Shown here in pieces: positions 25,412 to 36,667 of a stretch of 64,000 bases of DNA. The notes under the pieces were generated by a model. That model searched no databases. It was not told the DNA's origin and saw only the letters and a list, made by a program, of their open reading frames with translations. The DNA lies in assembly GCA_016868315.1 (NCBI GenBank), contig VGHE01000010.1, forward strand, positions 1 through 64,000, read 5' to 3'. Position numbers and translations under genes: made by a program. Position 1 is the first letter of the stretch, and each line of letters opens with the position of its first letter. The DNA is from Betaproteobacteria bacterium. GTDB lineage: Bacteria > Bdellovibrionota_B > Oligoflexia > Silvanigrellales > Silvanigrellaceae.

Positions 25412-27904
25412 ATGCTGGCTGTTCAAGACAAACTTCCAGAGCAACTCCCTCTTCTTCCCCTCAAAGATATCGTTGTCTTTCCGCAGATGATTCTTCCCGT
25501 CTTCATTGCGGAAGATGTTTGTCTGAAAGCGGTTGAAGCTGCCATGGCAAAAGACAAGTTGCTTTTGCTCTCGGCTTTTCAAGTGGACAGTCAGGCAGCA
25601 CGTGCCCCCGAAACGATGGAAGCAACTGAGCTTAATGTTTCTTCGCCTGTTCCCTTCGACGTTTACGACGTTGGCACAGTGGCCATGGTGATGCGCACGC
25701 GTCGTTTGCCGGATGGACGCGTGAAGGTGTTGGTGCAGGGGATACGCAAAGCACGTATTCAGGAATTGTCTCAGCAAGAGCCTTATCCGCTTGTGCGTGT
25801 TGCCGTTGTGGCAGACCAACCAGTAGCACAGGAGCTCGCGCCTGAGGCCGAGGCGCTGATGCGCACGGTGCGTGAGCAACTCGAAAAGCTGGTCGCTCTG
25901 GGTAAGGCTCTGACACCAGATATTCTCTTATTGCTCGAGGACGTCACCGATGCCGGGCGTTTGGCAGACCTCGTTGCGAGCAATATGAATCTGCGGATTG
26001 CAGACGCTCAGTGGGTTCTTGGAACGGTTGGTGGAATTGAACGTCTGCGCCGAGTTCACAAGCTTCTCGTTCGTGAAGTAGAAGTTCATAGCGCCCAGCA
26101 ACGAATTCAATCGGCAGCAAAAGAAGAAGTTGGCCGCGCAAGTCGTGAAAACTATTTGCGCGAACAACTGCGCGCCATTCGTGCTGAGCTCGGCGAACTC
26201 GACGGCAAAGACGATCTGGAAGAATTGCGAGAACGGGTGCAACGTGCGCAGATGAGCGCTGAAGCAATGAGTGAAGCCACGAAGCAACTCAAGCGCCTCG
26301 AGAGAATGAATCAAGATTCCAGTGAAGCGACAATCACGCGCACCTATATTGAGTGGTTGTGCGACCTCCCTTGGAGCAAGAATAGTGAGACCAATCTCGA
26401 TATTCTCCAGTGCCGCAAGATTCTCGAGGAAGATCACTTTGGACTTGAGAAAGTCAAAGATCGCATTCTTGAATTTATTGCAGTGAAGAAACTCAATCCC
26501 GATGCTAAGGGTCCCATTCTCTGTTTCGTGGGGCCACCCGGTGTTGGTAAGACCAGCCTTGGTCGCTCTATTGCTAAATCGTTGGGACGCAAGTTTGTGC
26601 GTTTGAGCTTGGGTGGAATGCGCGATGAGGCAGAGATTCGTGGGCACCGCAGAACCTATGTGGGCGCGCAACCTGGTCGTTTGATGCAGTCGTTGAAGAA
26701 CGTTCAGGTCAAGAATCCTATCATTATGCTCGATGAAATCGATAAGCTTGGCTCAGACTACAAGGGCGACCCTGCATCGGCTTTGTTGGAAGTCTTGGAT
26801 CCTGAACAAAACCATAATTTCTCAGACCACTACATCAACGTTCCGTTCGATTTGAGCCAGGTGATGTTCATTGCCAATGCCAATCGTCTGGATACGATTC
26901 CTGCACCGCTACGCGACCGTCTCGAGGTCATTGAAGTGAGCGGCTACAGCGAAGATGAAAAACGTGAGATTGCGAAGCAGTACATTATTCCGAAGTCGAT
27001 CGAGCAGACCGGTTTGACATCGGATTTGATTCAGATTCAAGATGCAGCGGTTGAACTTGTTATCAATAGCTACACACGTGAGTCGGGACTGCGCAATCTT
27101 GAGAAACACATTGCAGCTATCACCCGCAAGATTGCGCGCAACGTTGCCGAAGCAGATGCGGGCGGTAAAGATCGCAAAGTGTGGAAGGTGACTCCAAAGG
27201 TTGCGCGTGAATTGTTGGGTGAGGAGCGTTACACGTCCGAGGAGCATGACATCACTGCTCAGCGTATTGGCGTTGCGACTGGTCTGGCCTACACTTCGGT
27301 GGGCGGAGAGATTCTTTACATCGAAGTGAATCTTCTTCCAGGAAAAGGTCAATTGATTCTCACGGGTCAATTGGGAGATGTGATGAAAGAGTCTGCGCAC
27401 GCGGCGTTGAGTCACATCAAGAGCCGCGCGGCGCAGTTGGGAATTGACTCAAAGAAGTTCACAGAATTCGACGTGCATTTGCACTTCCCAGCGGGAGCTA
27501 TTCCTAAAGATGGCCCGAGTGCAGGTGTAACTATCGCGAGCGCCCTGCTCTCGGCCTTGCTTGACCGCCCTGTGCGTCAAGATGTGGCCATGACGGGCGA
27601 ACTGACCTTGCATGGACGCGTGCTCCCCATTGGTGGTCTGCGTGAGAAAATTCTTGCAGCTCTGCGGGTAGGCATAAAGAACGTGTGTGTGCCTGAGAAG
27701 AACAGATCGTCATTCAGTGAGCTTCCTGCATCACTGCGCAAACGTGTTCAGGTTCGGTTTGTTTCCTCGATTGATGATCTCTGGAATGAGACCTTGGTCG
27801 GCGGATGGAGCCCCGCGAACGTCACTCCTGGAGTGGAAGGAGCGGCATCTGCCGGACAAGTTCGGTTGGTGGCAGAGTCAGCGCAGCAGGGTGGCAGCCA
27901 CTGA
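25412..27904 (+). CDS. lon: ATP-dependent protease Lon
   Basis: 830 residues from ATG 25412, which follows AAGGAG; a TTG at 25385 is less well placed. It has an N-terminal LON substrate domain ([13 protein letters not shown] onwards), an AAA+ module with Walker A GPPGVGKT near residue 375, Walker B ([11 protein letters not shown]), and a C-terminal protease domain with catalytic dyad S703 (DGPSAG) and K746 (GLREK). It degrades misfolded and regulatory proteins. Its last 83 bases overlap the 3' end of the convergent nnr gene, and its terminator lies inside nnr. Confidence 0.98.
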   Translation: MLAVQDKLPEQLPLLPLKDIVVFPQMILPVFIAEDVCLKAVEAAMAKDKLLLLSAFQVDSQAARAPETMEATELNVSSPVPFDVYDVGTVAMVMRTRRLPDGRVKVLVQGIRKARIQELSQQEPYPLVRVAVVADQPVAQELAPEAEALMRTVREQLEKLVALGKALTPDILLLLEDVTDAGRLADLVASNMNLRIADAQWVLGTVGGIERLRRVHKLLVREVEVHSAQQRIQSAAKEEVGRASRENYLREQLRAIRAELGELDGKDDLEELRERVQRAQMSAEAMSEATKQLKRLERMNQDSSEATITRTYIEWLCDLPWSKNSETNLDILQCRKILEEDHFGLEKVKDRILEFIAVKKLNPDAKGPILCFVGPPGVGKTSLGRSIAKSLGRKFVRLSLGGMRDEAEIRGHRRTYVGAQPGRLMQSLKNVQVKNPIIMLDEIDKLGSDYKGDPASALLEVLDPEQNHNFSDHYINVPFDLSQVMFIANANRLDTIPAPLRDRLEVIEVSGYSEDEKREIAKQYIIPKSIEQTGLTSDLIQIQDAAVELVINSYTRESGLRNLEKHIAAITRKIARNVAEADAGGKDRKVWKVTPKVARELLGEERYTSEEHDITAQRIGVATGLAYTSVGGEILYIEVNLLPGKGQLILTGQLGDVMKESAHAALSHIKSRAAQLGIDSKKFTEFDVHLHFPAGAIPKDGPSAGVTIASALLSALLDRPVRQDVAMTGELTLHGRVLPIGGLREKILAALRVGIKNVCVPEKNRSSFSELPASLRKRVQVRFVSSIDDLWNETLVGGWSPANVTPGVEGAASAGQVRLVAESAQQGGSH

Positions 27905-29363
27905 AGTGCAAAGCTGTTTGTGACTGCATCAAGGCCGCCAAGAGGGCGGCCTTTTTGCTTTCCAGACCTAGAGCAGCCAGGCCGGCAATCAATCCTGCAA
28001 GCACGTCTCCATGTCCCGCATGCGCAAGCAAGGGCGAAGAGTCCATCAGGCTTACAACTTCGCCTGTGGGGTGAGCCACGTGGCTGCGTGCACCTTTGAG
28101 AAGAACGACTGCACCACTCAACCGTGCTGCCGATGCTGCAGCTTCAAGGCGGTTGATACGTTGTGATTGCGACTGGGACGATAAACGTGCTGCAGCCTCG
28201 GGGAACAGGCGAGCGAACTCGCCCAAGTGGGGCGTGAGAATGATGTTGTCGTCGAATAATTTTCCAGCTGCGAGCCATCTTTGTGCAAATGAAAATGCGC
28301 CTGCATCCAGTACGAGTTTGGATTGTCTGAGGTGCAAGATGTGCTCGACTATCTTTTCAAAAACCAATGCATCACCAGGAACCCAGCCGCAGCCGAGTAA
28401 AATTGCATCAAAGTTTGCAAGCGATGGTATACGTTTTTCGAAAATAATTTCTGGCATGAGGGTGAGCAGTGGATTGTGCATGCTTTCGGGCACACAGGCA
28501 TGTATCATCCCTGCACCGGAAAGACCCGCCCCCAAACAGGCTAAGATTCCTGCACCAGGATAGCGCCTCGATCCTGCAATAATCAGAACACGTCCATTCG
28601 AGATTTTGTGTGAGCCTTTTTTGCGGTGTGCAACTTTCAGGAGTTGAGGAAGATCATCTTTTTCGGCAGCAAACCAGGCTGGAGCATTGAGACGATGCCT
28701 TTCTTTGCTGAAACTGAGCGGAATGCAGTAGACGTTTCCCAAAACTGCGAGCGAATTGTCGTCGATGTGAGCGGGTTTAAGAACACCCAGAGCAAGAGTT
28801 GTAGTGGCTTCGATGCATGCTCCGCCGAGAGTACCAAGATCACACGATAGACCCGAGGGCACGTCGATCGCTAAAACCTTCTTTTTTTGTTGATTAAGCC
28901 ATTCGATGAGGCGCGCGGCAACACCTTGAACGGGGCGGTTAAGGCCAAAGCCCAGGAGCCCGTCAATCCATAAATCTGCGTCGAGAAGTGTGGGATTCGT
29001 TTCGGCCTGTTGTGCTTCGCTATCATTGCGAACATAGATGACCTGCCCACCGAGGAGAAGGAATTCTTTCAGCATGGAATCGGTCAGAGGCTTGAGGGAG
29101 CTCTTTTCATTGCAGATGAGCGCCGTAACGCTTCGACCTTCTCGCAGCAGCGCGCTGCCAAGACCTAAAGCATCGCCGCCATTGTGCCCCGTTCCAGCAA
29201 GAAGAGCTGCCTTGGGAAATTTGGATTTGGGGTAATGCTTTAGAACGAAGTGAAAACACCCTTGCACAGCCTCGTGCATAAGCTCTGCGATTGTTTTTCC
29301 ATCGTTCAAGGTCACATTCTCGAGGGCGGCTGTGTCGCACGCCGAAAGAATGTTGAGGCTCAT
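27822..29363 (-). CDS. nnr: Bifunctional NAD(P)HX epimerase/dehydratase
   Basis: 513 residues, the usual two-domain enzyme. The N-terminal YjeF-N epimerase (about 1-215) shows GTGHNGGDALG and WIDGLLGFG. The C-terminal ADP/ATP-dependent dehydratase (about 230-505, ribokinase-like) shows VVLLKGA and GHGDVLAGLIAGL, where GHGD replaces the usual GTGD. It repairs hydrated NADH/NADPH. The ATG shares one base with the stop of the upstream DUF3015 gene (TGATG). The last 83 bases overlap lon, and the lon terminator hairpin lies within it and encodes part of its C-terminal helix. Confidence 0.95.
   Translation of the reverse strand: MSLNILSACDTAALENVTLNDGKTIAELMHEAVQGCFHFVLKHYPKSKFPKAALLAGTGHNGGDALGLGSALLREGRSVTALICNEKSSLKPLTDSMLKEFLLLGGQVIYVRNDSEAQQAETNPTLLDADLWIDGLLGFGLNRPVQGVAARLIEWLNQQKKKVLAIDVPSGLSCDLGTLGGACIEATTTLALGVLKPAHIDDNSLAVLGNVYCIPLSFSKERHRLNAPAWFAAEKDDLPQLLKVAHRKKGSHKISNGRVLIIAGSRRYPGAGILACLGAGLSGAGMIHACVPESMHNPLLTLMPEIIFEKRIPSLANFDAILLGCGWVPGDALVFEKIVEHILHLRQSKLVLDAGAFSFAQRWLAAGKLFDDNIILTPHLGEFARLFPEAAARLSSQSQSQRINRLEAAASAARLSGAVVLLKGARSHVAHPTGEVVSLMDSSPLLAHAGHGDVLAGLIAGLAALGLESKKAALLAALMQSQTALHFSGCHPAALTLPPTELVRQMPLLPLQE
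27931..27957 (+). terminator. Terminator of lon, embedded in nnr coding sequence
   Basis: A perfect nine-pair stem AAGGCCGCC (27931-27939) and GGCGGCCTT (27945-27953) is followed by further T on the plus strand, 26 bases after the lon stop. The same bases are read on the other strand as codons of nnr. Confidence 0.85.
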
Positions 29364-30400
29364 CAGAATAGCCTGTCACAGCGCGTTTTGAGAGCGCGCG
29401 AGCGCTTCAAAGAATCGCGATAGCGTTCCGCAACACTCCGAGGTTGTGCATCTGAAAAAATAAAGTTGAATTGGCCTTGGCTCAATGAAGCGAAGGTATC
29501 GTAGAGACCTTCCTTGTGGCATCCCAACAATTCAGCGTAAGCGCGCAGACTTTCACCATCACCACGTGCAGCATCGATACGTAGGGCGTTGAAATTTGAG
29601 TCGATGAAGATTTCCTGCTCTGCTTGCGACTGCTCTTCATCGACGTCAACGCAGTTGGATGTGCCCGTGCTGATAGAAAATGATTGTGGAAAAAGGCCGT
29701 CGTTAAAGATTGCAGCAAGCCACTGCTCGGAGCGCTGATTCCGCGTGAAAATCATCGAACCCAAGCCACAACCAGCCATGCCATATGTGGGCATCATATA
29801 GCGGTCACCGGAGAGCGAGCCCGGAGGTGAGGGAGGTAGAGTCGGCTGACCCTGCATGGGAACCGAAGGTGCGGGCGGCAGTGTCGGCTGGCCCTGAATT
29901 GGAAACGGTGATGCGGGAGGCTGTGTCTGCTGACCCTGCATTGGAACCGGTGGAGGAATCACCACGGGTGCCGGAGGAATGTAGGAATCCTGCGGCTGGG
30001 GATTTTGCTTTGTTTGAGTGCCCCGACCAGATGTGCTGGTTGGGCTTGCTGGTGCGGCAGATTCGCCTTGCATCGAGGGTTGAACTGCGCCAGCAGCATT
30101 CTCGGGTGCACCCATTTGACTTGGAATTTGTACAGGCATGGGGGGTGCAACGATAGAGGGAATTTGAGTTCCGGGTGGATACTGTTGCGGAAGTTGAACC
30201 GGAGTTTGGCTGGGCGCCTGTACGGGAACAGGTGAGCCTTGATTCATGTTCGGCACAGCGGGTTGTGGCTGAGCGGGTTGGGTGCGTGGGATAGGTTGTC
30301 CCGTGCCGCCAAGTGTGCGGCTGTGGCGCACGCCGCCAGCTAAAACGGGTGAGGCCGCAATGAGGGTCAAAAGAGAGAAATGATAGGTTTTCATGCGCAT
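29363..30400 (-). CDS. DUF3015 family exported protein with Pro/Gln-rich insert
   Basis: 345 residues. The signal peptide is LTLIAASPVLA, with cleavage near residue 21. Residues ~30-198 are low-complexity Pro/Gln/Ala-rich, ending in three 14-residue repeats. The C-terminal ~140 residues form a DUF3015-type domain: YGMAGCGLGS, STGTSNC, and a pattern of cysteines. The family is of unknown function and periplasmic. A near-identical architecture without the insert follows immediately upstream in the operon. The ATG at 30400 follows GGGAG. The stop overlaps the nnr start. Confidence 0.85.
   Translation of the reverse strand: MRMKTYHFSLLTLIAASPVLAGGVRHSRTLGGTGQPIPRTQPAQPQPAVPNMNQGSPVPVQAPSQTPVQLPQQYPPGTQIPSIVAPPMPVQIPSQMGAPENAAGAVQPSMQGESAAPASPTSTSGRGTQTKQNPQPQDSYIPPAPVVIPPPVPMQGQQTQPPASPFPIQGQPTLPPAPSVPMQGQPTLPPSPPGSLSGDRYMMPTYGMAGCGLGSMIFTRNQRSEQWLAAIFNDGLFPQSFSISTGTSNCVDVDEEQSQAEQEIFIDSNFNALRIDAARGDGESLRAYAELLGCHKEGLYDTFASLSQGQFNFIFSDAQPRSVAERYRDSLKRSRALKTRCDRLF
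29822..29947 (-). repeat. Three 42-bp tandem repeats within the DUF3015 gene
   Basis: Three imperfect 42-base units encode residues 152-193. The unit consensus is roughly a PMQGQPTLPP core with variable ends, in the order VPMQGQQTQPPASP, FPIQGQPTLPPAPS and VPMQGQPTLPPSPP. In-frame units of this kind often vary in number between strains. Confidence 0.85.
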
Positions 30401-30411
30401 GTTTATTCTCC

Positions 30412-30960
30412 CTAGCGAACCAAATCTTGGGATTCTGGCACGGCTGCGAGAGTGCAGCTCTGCGCGAGTGCAGGGACTGTATTGAGTTCGAGCTTGAGTG
30501 CATGCAGCGCAGCGATGGCGCCTGGCCGTGAGAATATTTTTTGATGATTCCGCTGCGTGAACTCTGCGAAATCTTTTGTTCTGTTGTGTGGGCAGCCTAA
30601 GCTGTTCGCCAAGCCAGCCAAAGTCTCGCCGTCACCTTGTGCGGCCTCGCGCGCAATGGTTCCGAAGTTGTTTTTCATGAAATGTTCCTGCTCGGCTCCC
30701 ACCTGCTGAAGCGTATCACTTTGGCAGTTGGATGTGCCGCTCGAGATAACGAACACCTGATTCCAAAACAAACCGTTGATGATCGAAGTCAGCGCCTGCG
30801 GGCCATTTGGGAGAAGCACCGAACCGAGTCCACAGCCGGCCATGCCATAGCGGCGTGCCGGAGTGGGCGGACTGACAATCGCGAAATTGCCGCTCTGCTG
30901 TGCAAGACTTTCGACAGGCAGTGCGCACAAGCTGATGAGACAAAAAACGAAACGACGCAT
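30412..30960 (-). CDS. DUF3015 family exported protein
   Basis: 182 residues. The signal peptide is FVFCLISLCALPVESLA. The DUF3015 domain fills the mature part: RYGMAGCGLGSVL, SSGTSNCQSD, EGE/GDGETLAGLANSLGC. It shares the YGMAGCGLGS, TSNC and GDGE-x-L blocks with the larger paralogue 11 bases downstream, so the pair arose by duplication followed by insertion of the proline-rich segment. The ATG at 30960 follows GGGAGAG. No function is known for the family. Confidence 0.88.
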   Translation of the reverse strand: MRRFVFCLISLCALPVESLAQQSGNFAIVSPPTPARRYGMAGCGLGSVLLPNGPQALTSIINGLFWNQVFVISSGTSNCQSDTLQQVGAEQEHFMKNNFGTIAREAAQGDGETLAGLANSLGCPHNRTKDFAEFTQRNHQKIFSRPGAIAALHALKLELNTVPALAQSCTLAAVPESQDLVR

Positions 30961-31058
30961 GAGTGCTCTCCCTGCGTGGAGTTTTCTCGACTTTACCATT
31001 TCTGTGGATGAATTGTCGCAGGTGATAACGCTTATATGTCAAAGCCTTGGAGCTAAGT

Positions 31059-31935
31059 TCAATGCCAGCGGTGCGCCATGCTTTGTAGTGCTTCTTGCCA
31101 GTCTGCTTCGCTGTAGAAAACCCTTTGGAGAGTGAGCGCATGAGCCGGGGCGCATTGTCCGATGCGGGTTCGGTCGAGGTGCTGCAACGCATCAACGAGC
31201 GCTGAACTGCAAAGTTTGCCGGTGGCGACATCAACTGCTGTGCCCACAATATTACGCACCATGTTTTTCAAAAACCCTTCGCCCCAAACATCGACTGTCA
31301 GCGCCTCAGGGTACACAGGGTGTTTCCAGACATCGACCCGCTCTACTTTTCGGACAGTGGATTTTGCCGCGCAGTCAGAAGCGCGGAATGCAGCGAAGTC
31401 ATGTTCTCCGATCACTTGGCTGAGGGCACTTATGAGATTCTCAGGTTCAAAGGAGCGGCTCCGCACAGACCAGGCGGCAGTTGTGAGGGCAGCGTGGTGA
31501 GCGCGGCCGTACCAGAGGCGGTAGCGGTATTGTTTTCCCTGAGTATCAAAGCGTGCATTGAAATCGGGTTCTACGTCGCGCGCCTGGTAGACGGAAATTG
31601 GAACATTCAGTTGTGTGCGCAGGATGCCATTCAGAGAGCGGTAGATTTCTTCGCACGAGCGTACACTTCGGGTGTAGAGGTTCAGAAAATACTGGTTTGC
31701 ATGCACGCCTGCATCGAGCCGCGAACAGCCGTAAAGAACGGTGGTTTCCTGAGTCATGATATGCCAGGCTTTGTTGACCATGTCTTGAACCGTGACCCCG
31801 TGCGGTTGGCTTTGATATCCCATAAAAGCTTCGCCTCTGTAGGATATTTCAAGACAAAGATTACGCACACCAGGCAGTGCACGAAAGCGCACTCCACGGG
31901 GAGTCTCCTCACGGATGATGAACGTATTGTTGAAC

Positions 31936-31946
<11 letters not shown>
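31059..31946 (-). CDS. truA: tRNA pseudouridine synthase A
   Basis: 295 residues. It modifies U38-U40 in tRNA anticodon stems. The catalytic aspartate is D78 in GCSRLDAGVHA. Other family blocks are RNLCLEISYRG near the N-terminus, FNARFDTQGKQYRYR, and KNMVRNIVGT near the C-terminus. An extra ~28 residues precede the first strand. The start overlaps the uvrB end by 11 bases. Confidence 0.96.
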
Positions 31947-34020
<2,074 letters not shown>

Positions 34021-34102
34021 CGGTTGAACTCTGTCGGGGGGTGTGCCAATGTATCGTTTTCTACGTAGCATAACTTGGACTTCAGACAAAGGATTTTGAA
34101 GC

Positions 34103-35509
34103 ATGTCGACAGCTCGAGAGGCACTGACAACAATTGCAGATATCCATGCGGAGCGTGTGGCGTTGGGCAAAGTGACCATTGCTGGTTGGGTACGCACGCG
34201 GCGTGGCTCAAAGAAGTTCTCTTTTTTGGAAGTGAACGATGGAACCTCGGGGCGCTCGCTTCAGGTCGTGATTGATGGCTCTTTGCCTAATTATGAGGCT
34301 GAAATTTTAGCTCTCACCACCGGAGCCTCGGTTCGTGTCGAAGGTCAGCTGGTGTCGAGTCCTGGGCAAGGGCAGAAGTTTGAGCTCCAGGCCTCTTCCG
34401 TGAAGGTATACGGCTTGGCAGACCCCGAAAAATATCCACTCCAGAAGAAGGATATGACGTACGAGTACCTCCGCGATGTTGCACATCTACGCGGGCGTAC
34501 AGCGACTTTTGCGGGTATCTTCCGGATTCGCGCGCGGGTGAGCCAGGCTATCCACCGGTTTTTTTCAGACAACGGTTTTTACTACATTCACTCGCCATTG
34601 CTGACCACCTCCGATGCAGAAGGAGCGGGGGAGACATTCCAGGTCACCACGCTGCCGCTGGCTCAGCCGCCGCGCACGGCCACGGGTGGCATCGATTACT
34701 CGAAAGATTTTTTCGGCGCCCAAGCCATGTTGTGTGTCACGGGGCAACTTGAGGCCGAGGCGCTCGCGCTGGGGCTCGGCAAGGTCTACACCTTTGGACC
34801 CACTTTCCGCGCTGAGAATTCAAATACGAGCAGACACCTTTCCGAGTTTTGGATGATTGAGCCAGAAATGGCTTTCTACGAGCTCGAAGACAACATGACT
34901 TTGGCTCAGGACATGATTCGTTACGTTGTCAAAGATGTTCTCGACCACTGTGCTGATGACCTGGAAAATATCGTGTCGCGCAATGGTGTTGAAACTCGCG
35001 AATATCTGCGTATGGCGCTCGAGCGTCCATTTGTGCGTGTCACGTATACGGAGGCTGTTGATATTCTCAAGGCTTCAGGCCGGACGTTTGAATATCCCGT
35101 TGAGTGGGGCGAAGATCTCAAGAGCGAGCATGAGCGTTATCTGTGTGAAGAGCACTTCAAAGCACCAACGATTGTTTACAACTATCCATCGGTTTTGAAG
35201 GCATTCTACATGTACCAGAATGACGATGGCAAAACCGTGCGTGCAATGGATCTTCTCATGCCCGGTATCGGTGAAGTTATTGGTGGCAGCCAACGTGAAG
35301 ACCGTGAGCATGTGCTGCTCGAAAAAATGAAGACTAAAGGCATTCCATCAGAACACCTCGAGTGGTACATCGACCTGCGCCGCTTCGGTGGTGTTCCACA
35401 CAGTGGATTTGGGCTTGGACTTGAGCGTTTGCTTGTGTGGATTACAGGCATGGGCAACGTGCGCGACGTTATTCCATTCCCGCGCGTGCCAGGTGTTTGC
35501 AAATTCTGA
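34103..35509 (+). CDS. asnS: Asparaginyl-tRNA synthetase
   Basis: 468 residues, class II synthetase. The N-terminal OB fold shows VTIAGWVRTRRGSKK; the catalytic domain has motif 2 (FRAENSNTSRHLSEFWMIEPEM) and motif 3 (GFGLGLERLLVW). The C-terminal RDVIPFPRVPG is typical of AsnS. Its presence means Asn-tRNA can be charged directly. It is divergent from uvrB with an 82-base gap. Confidence 0.98.
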   Translation: MSTAREALTTIADIHAERVALGKVTIAGWVRTRRGSKKFSFLEVNDGTSGRSLQVVIDGSLPNYEAEILALTTGASVRVEGQLVSSPGQGQKFELQASSVKVYGLADPEKYPLQKKDMTYEYLRDVAHLRGRTATFAGIFRIRARVSQAIHRFFSDNGFYYIHSPLLTTSDAEGAGETFQVTTLPLAQPPRTATGGIDYSKDFFGAQAMLCVTGQLEAEALALGLGKVYTFGPTFRAENSNTSRHLSEFWMIEPEMAFYELEDNMTLAQDMIRYVVKDVLDHCADDLENIVSRNGVETREYLRMALERPFVRVTYTEAVDILKASGRTFEYPVEWGEDLKSEHERYLCEEHFKAPTIVYNYPSVLKAFYMYQNDDGKTVRAMDLLMPGIGEVIGGSQREDREHVLLEKMKTKGIPSEHLEWYIDLRRFGGVPHSGFGLGLERLLVWITGMGNVRDVIPFPRVPGVCKF

Positions 35510-35531
35510 TTCAAAGTTCGAAGGCTCGGTT

Positions 35532-36611
35532 CTAGCGGATATAGCGCAACATTCCGCTTGCCGGGCTTTTTCTTCCCTTCAGCAGCAGCGCCATTGTGCC
35601 CGGCGAGAGTCCTTCCTCAACCTTGAACTGGCACGGTGCCAGCTCTGGTGGAGCTTTCTTGAAAAGTTTGTTGATTCGCAATCCATCGCTGGTGACGTGA
35701 ATATTGACGTCGTTAAGAGTTGTGAACGGAAGTTCAGCGCACTCACCAGGTTCAATGTTTGGGCGAGTGGTTTCGCCGTTGAGTTGGTGGCGCAAAAGTG
35801 CCTGGAGAACATCTCCCTCTTTACGTTTCTTCAGCAAAGCCAACAAGGCTGCGGGAGAGGTTGTGAAATCGGAGATCTTGAGTGCCCGAGCGCTCCGCAG
35901 ATCGAAAGTCTGAATCATTTCATTTGCAGCCAGGGGATTGCATGTGTCTCCTTGGCGGGTGCGCATGGTGACAAATCCACCGCGCAAATACTCGACCATG
36001 GTTTTTTCAGAGACAAGCTCACAGGGCTCTGAATTGCGGAGTGATTTGGTCACATGAGTTTCAAATGTGTGTCCCTTGGCCACCCACTCGCCGAGCAGGG
36101 TGATGACAATCGGTTCAGCATTTGCGGGTACACCCTCGACGCCCATGTAAACAGTCTCACAAACCATTTCGGTGTTGGTTGCACCAGGTTCGAGGCATGC
36201 TGCGTTATCATAGCAGAGGTCTAATGTTTTAGGCTTGTTTTCCTTAAGGGTCAAAACTGCCTTTTCGAGAGAGTCCATGCGCTGAAATAGCAATGCGCGT
36301 GGCGAAGAGCAGCGAGGAGCAGCAGCCGATGATTTCGGATCTGCTGGGGAGTTGGCTGCCAACCAAGCATCTGCAAACAGCTCCCATCGACTTTGGTGAC
36401 TCCGCAGTGCAATGCGCGCGCCTGCGGGGGCAGCCTTCTCGAGAGCCTTTTGAGCTTTAGCAAGCCTGTTTAAAAAACGCGCTGCCGTGGGGTCGGCACA
36501 GGCAATTTTGTCGAGAGCCTTGCCGCTGAAGGACGAGCAGTCGTCTGCCCAGGCTTTCAGCGGAAAGACCGAGAGTGCGAGCAGAGCGAATCGTGGCACG
36601 AGATGTGTCAC
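35532..36611 (-). CDS. Exported protein with LprI-like and DUF3298-like parts
   Basis: 359 residues from GTG 36611, which follows AAGGAG and creates a signal peptide (FALLALSVFPLKAWA, cleavage near residue 21). Mature residues ~22-80 resemble the LprI/DUF1311 helical domain: CSSFSGKALDKIACADP then FLNRLAKAQKAL and SRWELFADAW. The C-terminal half resembles the DUF3298/RsiV extracellular fold, with GEWVAKGHTFETH, VEYLRGGFVTMRT and FDLRSARALKISDF. LprI-like domains are linked to lysozyme inhibition, and DUF3298 to lysozyme binding by RsiV, but the match here is by pattern only. The end is 22 bases from asnS. Confidence 0.65.
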   Translation of the reverse strand: MTHLVPRFALLALSVFPLKAWADDCSSFSGKALDKIACADPTAARFLNRLAKAQKALEKAAPAGARIALRSHQSRWELFADAWLAANSPADPKSSAAAPRCSSPRALLFQRMDSLEKAVLTLKENKPKTLDLCYDNAACLEPGATNTEMVCETVYMGVEGVPANAEPIVITLLGEWVAKGHTFETHVTKSLRNSEPCELVSEKTMVEYLRGGFVTMRTRQGDTCNPLAANEMIQTFDLRSARALKISDFTTSPAALLALLKKRKEGDVLQALLRHQLNGETTRPNIEPGECAELPFTTLNDVNIHVTSDGLRINKLFKKAPPELAPCQFKVEEGLSPGTMALLLKGRKSPASGMLRYIR

Positions 36612-36667
36612 TGGTGAATCTCCTTGAACGGGTTTGGGCAGTGCAGATTCTTCATGTGTAGTATAAA

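Noticed and set aside
25928-26671. 247-codon open frame on the minus strand
   Set aside because: Antisense to lon between the LON and AAA+ domains. No recognisable protein.
29822-29947. Short tandem repeats considered as a CRISPR array
   Set aside because: They are contiguous 42-base in-frame coding units without unique spacers, and no cas genes are present.
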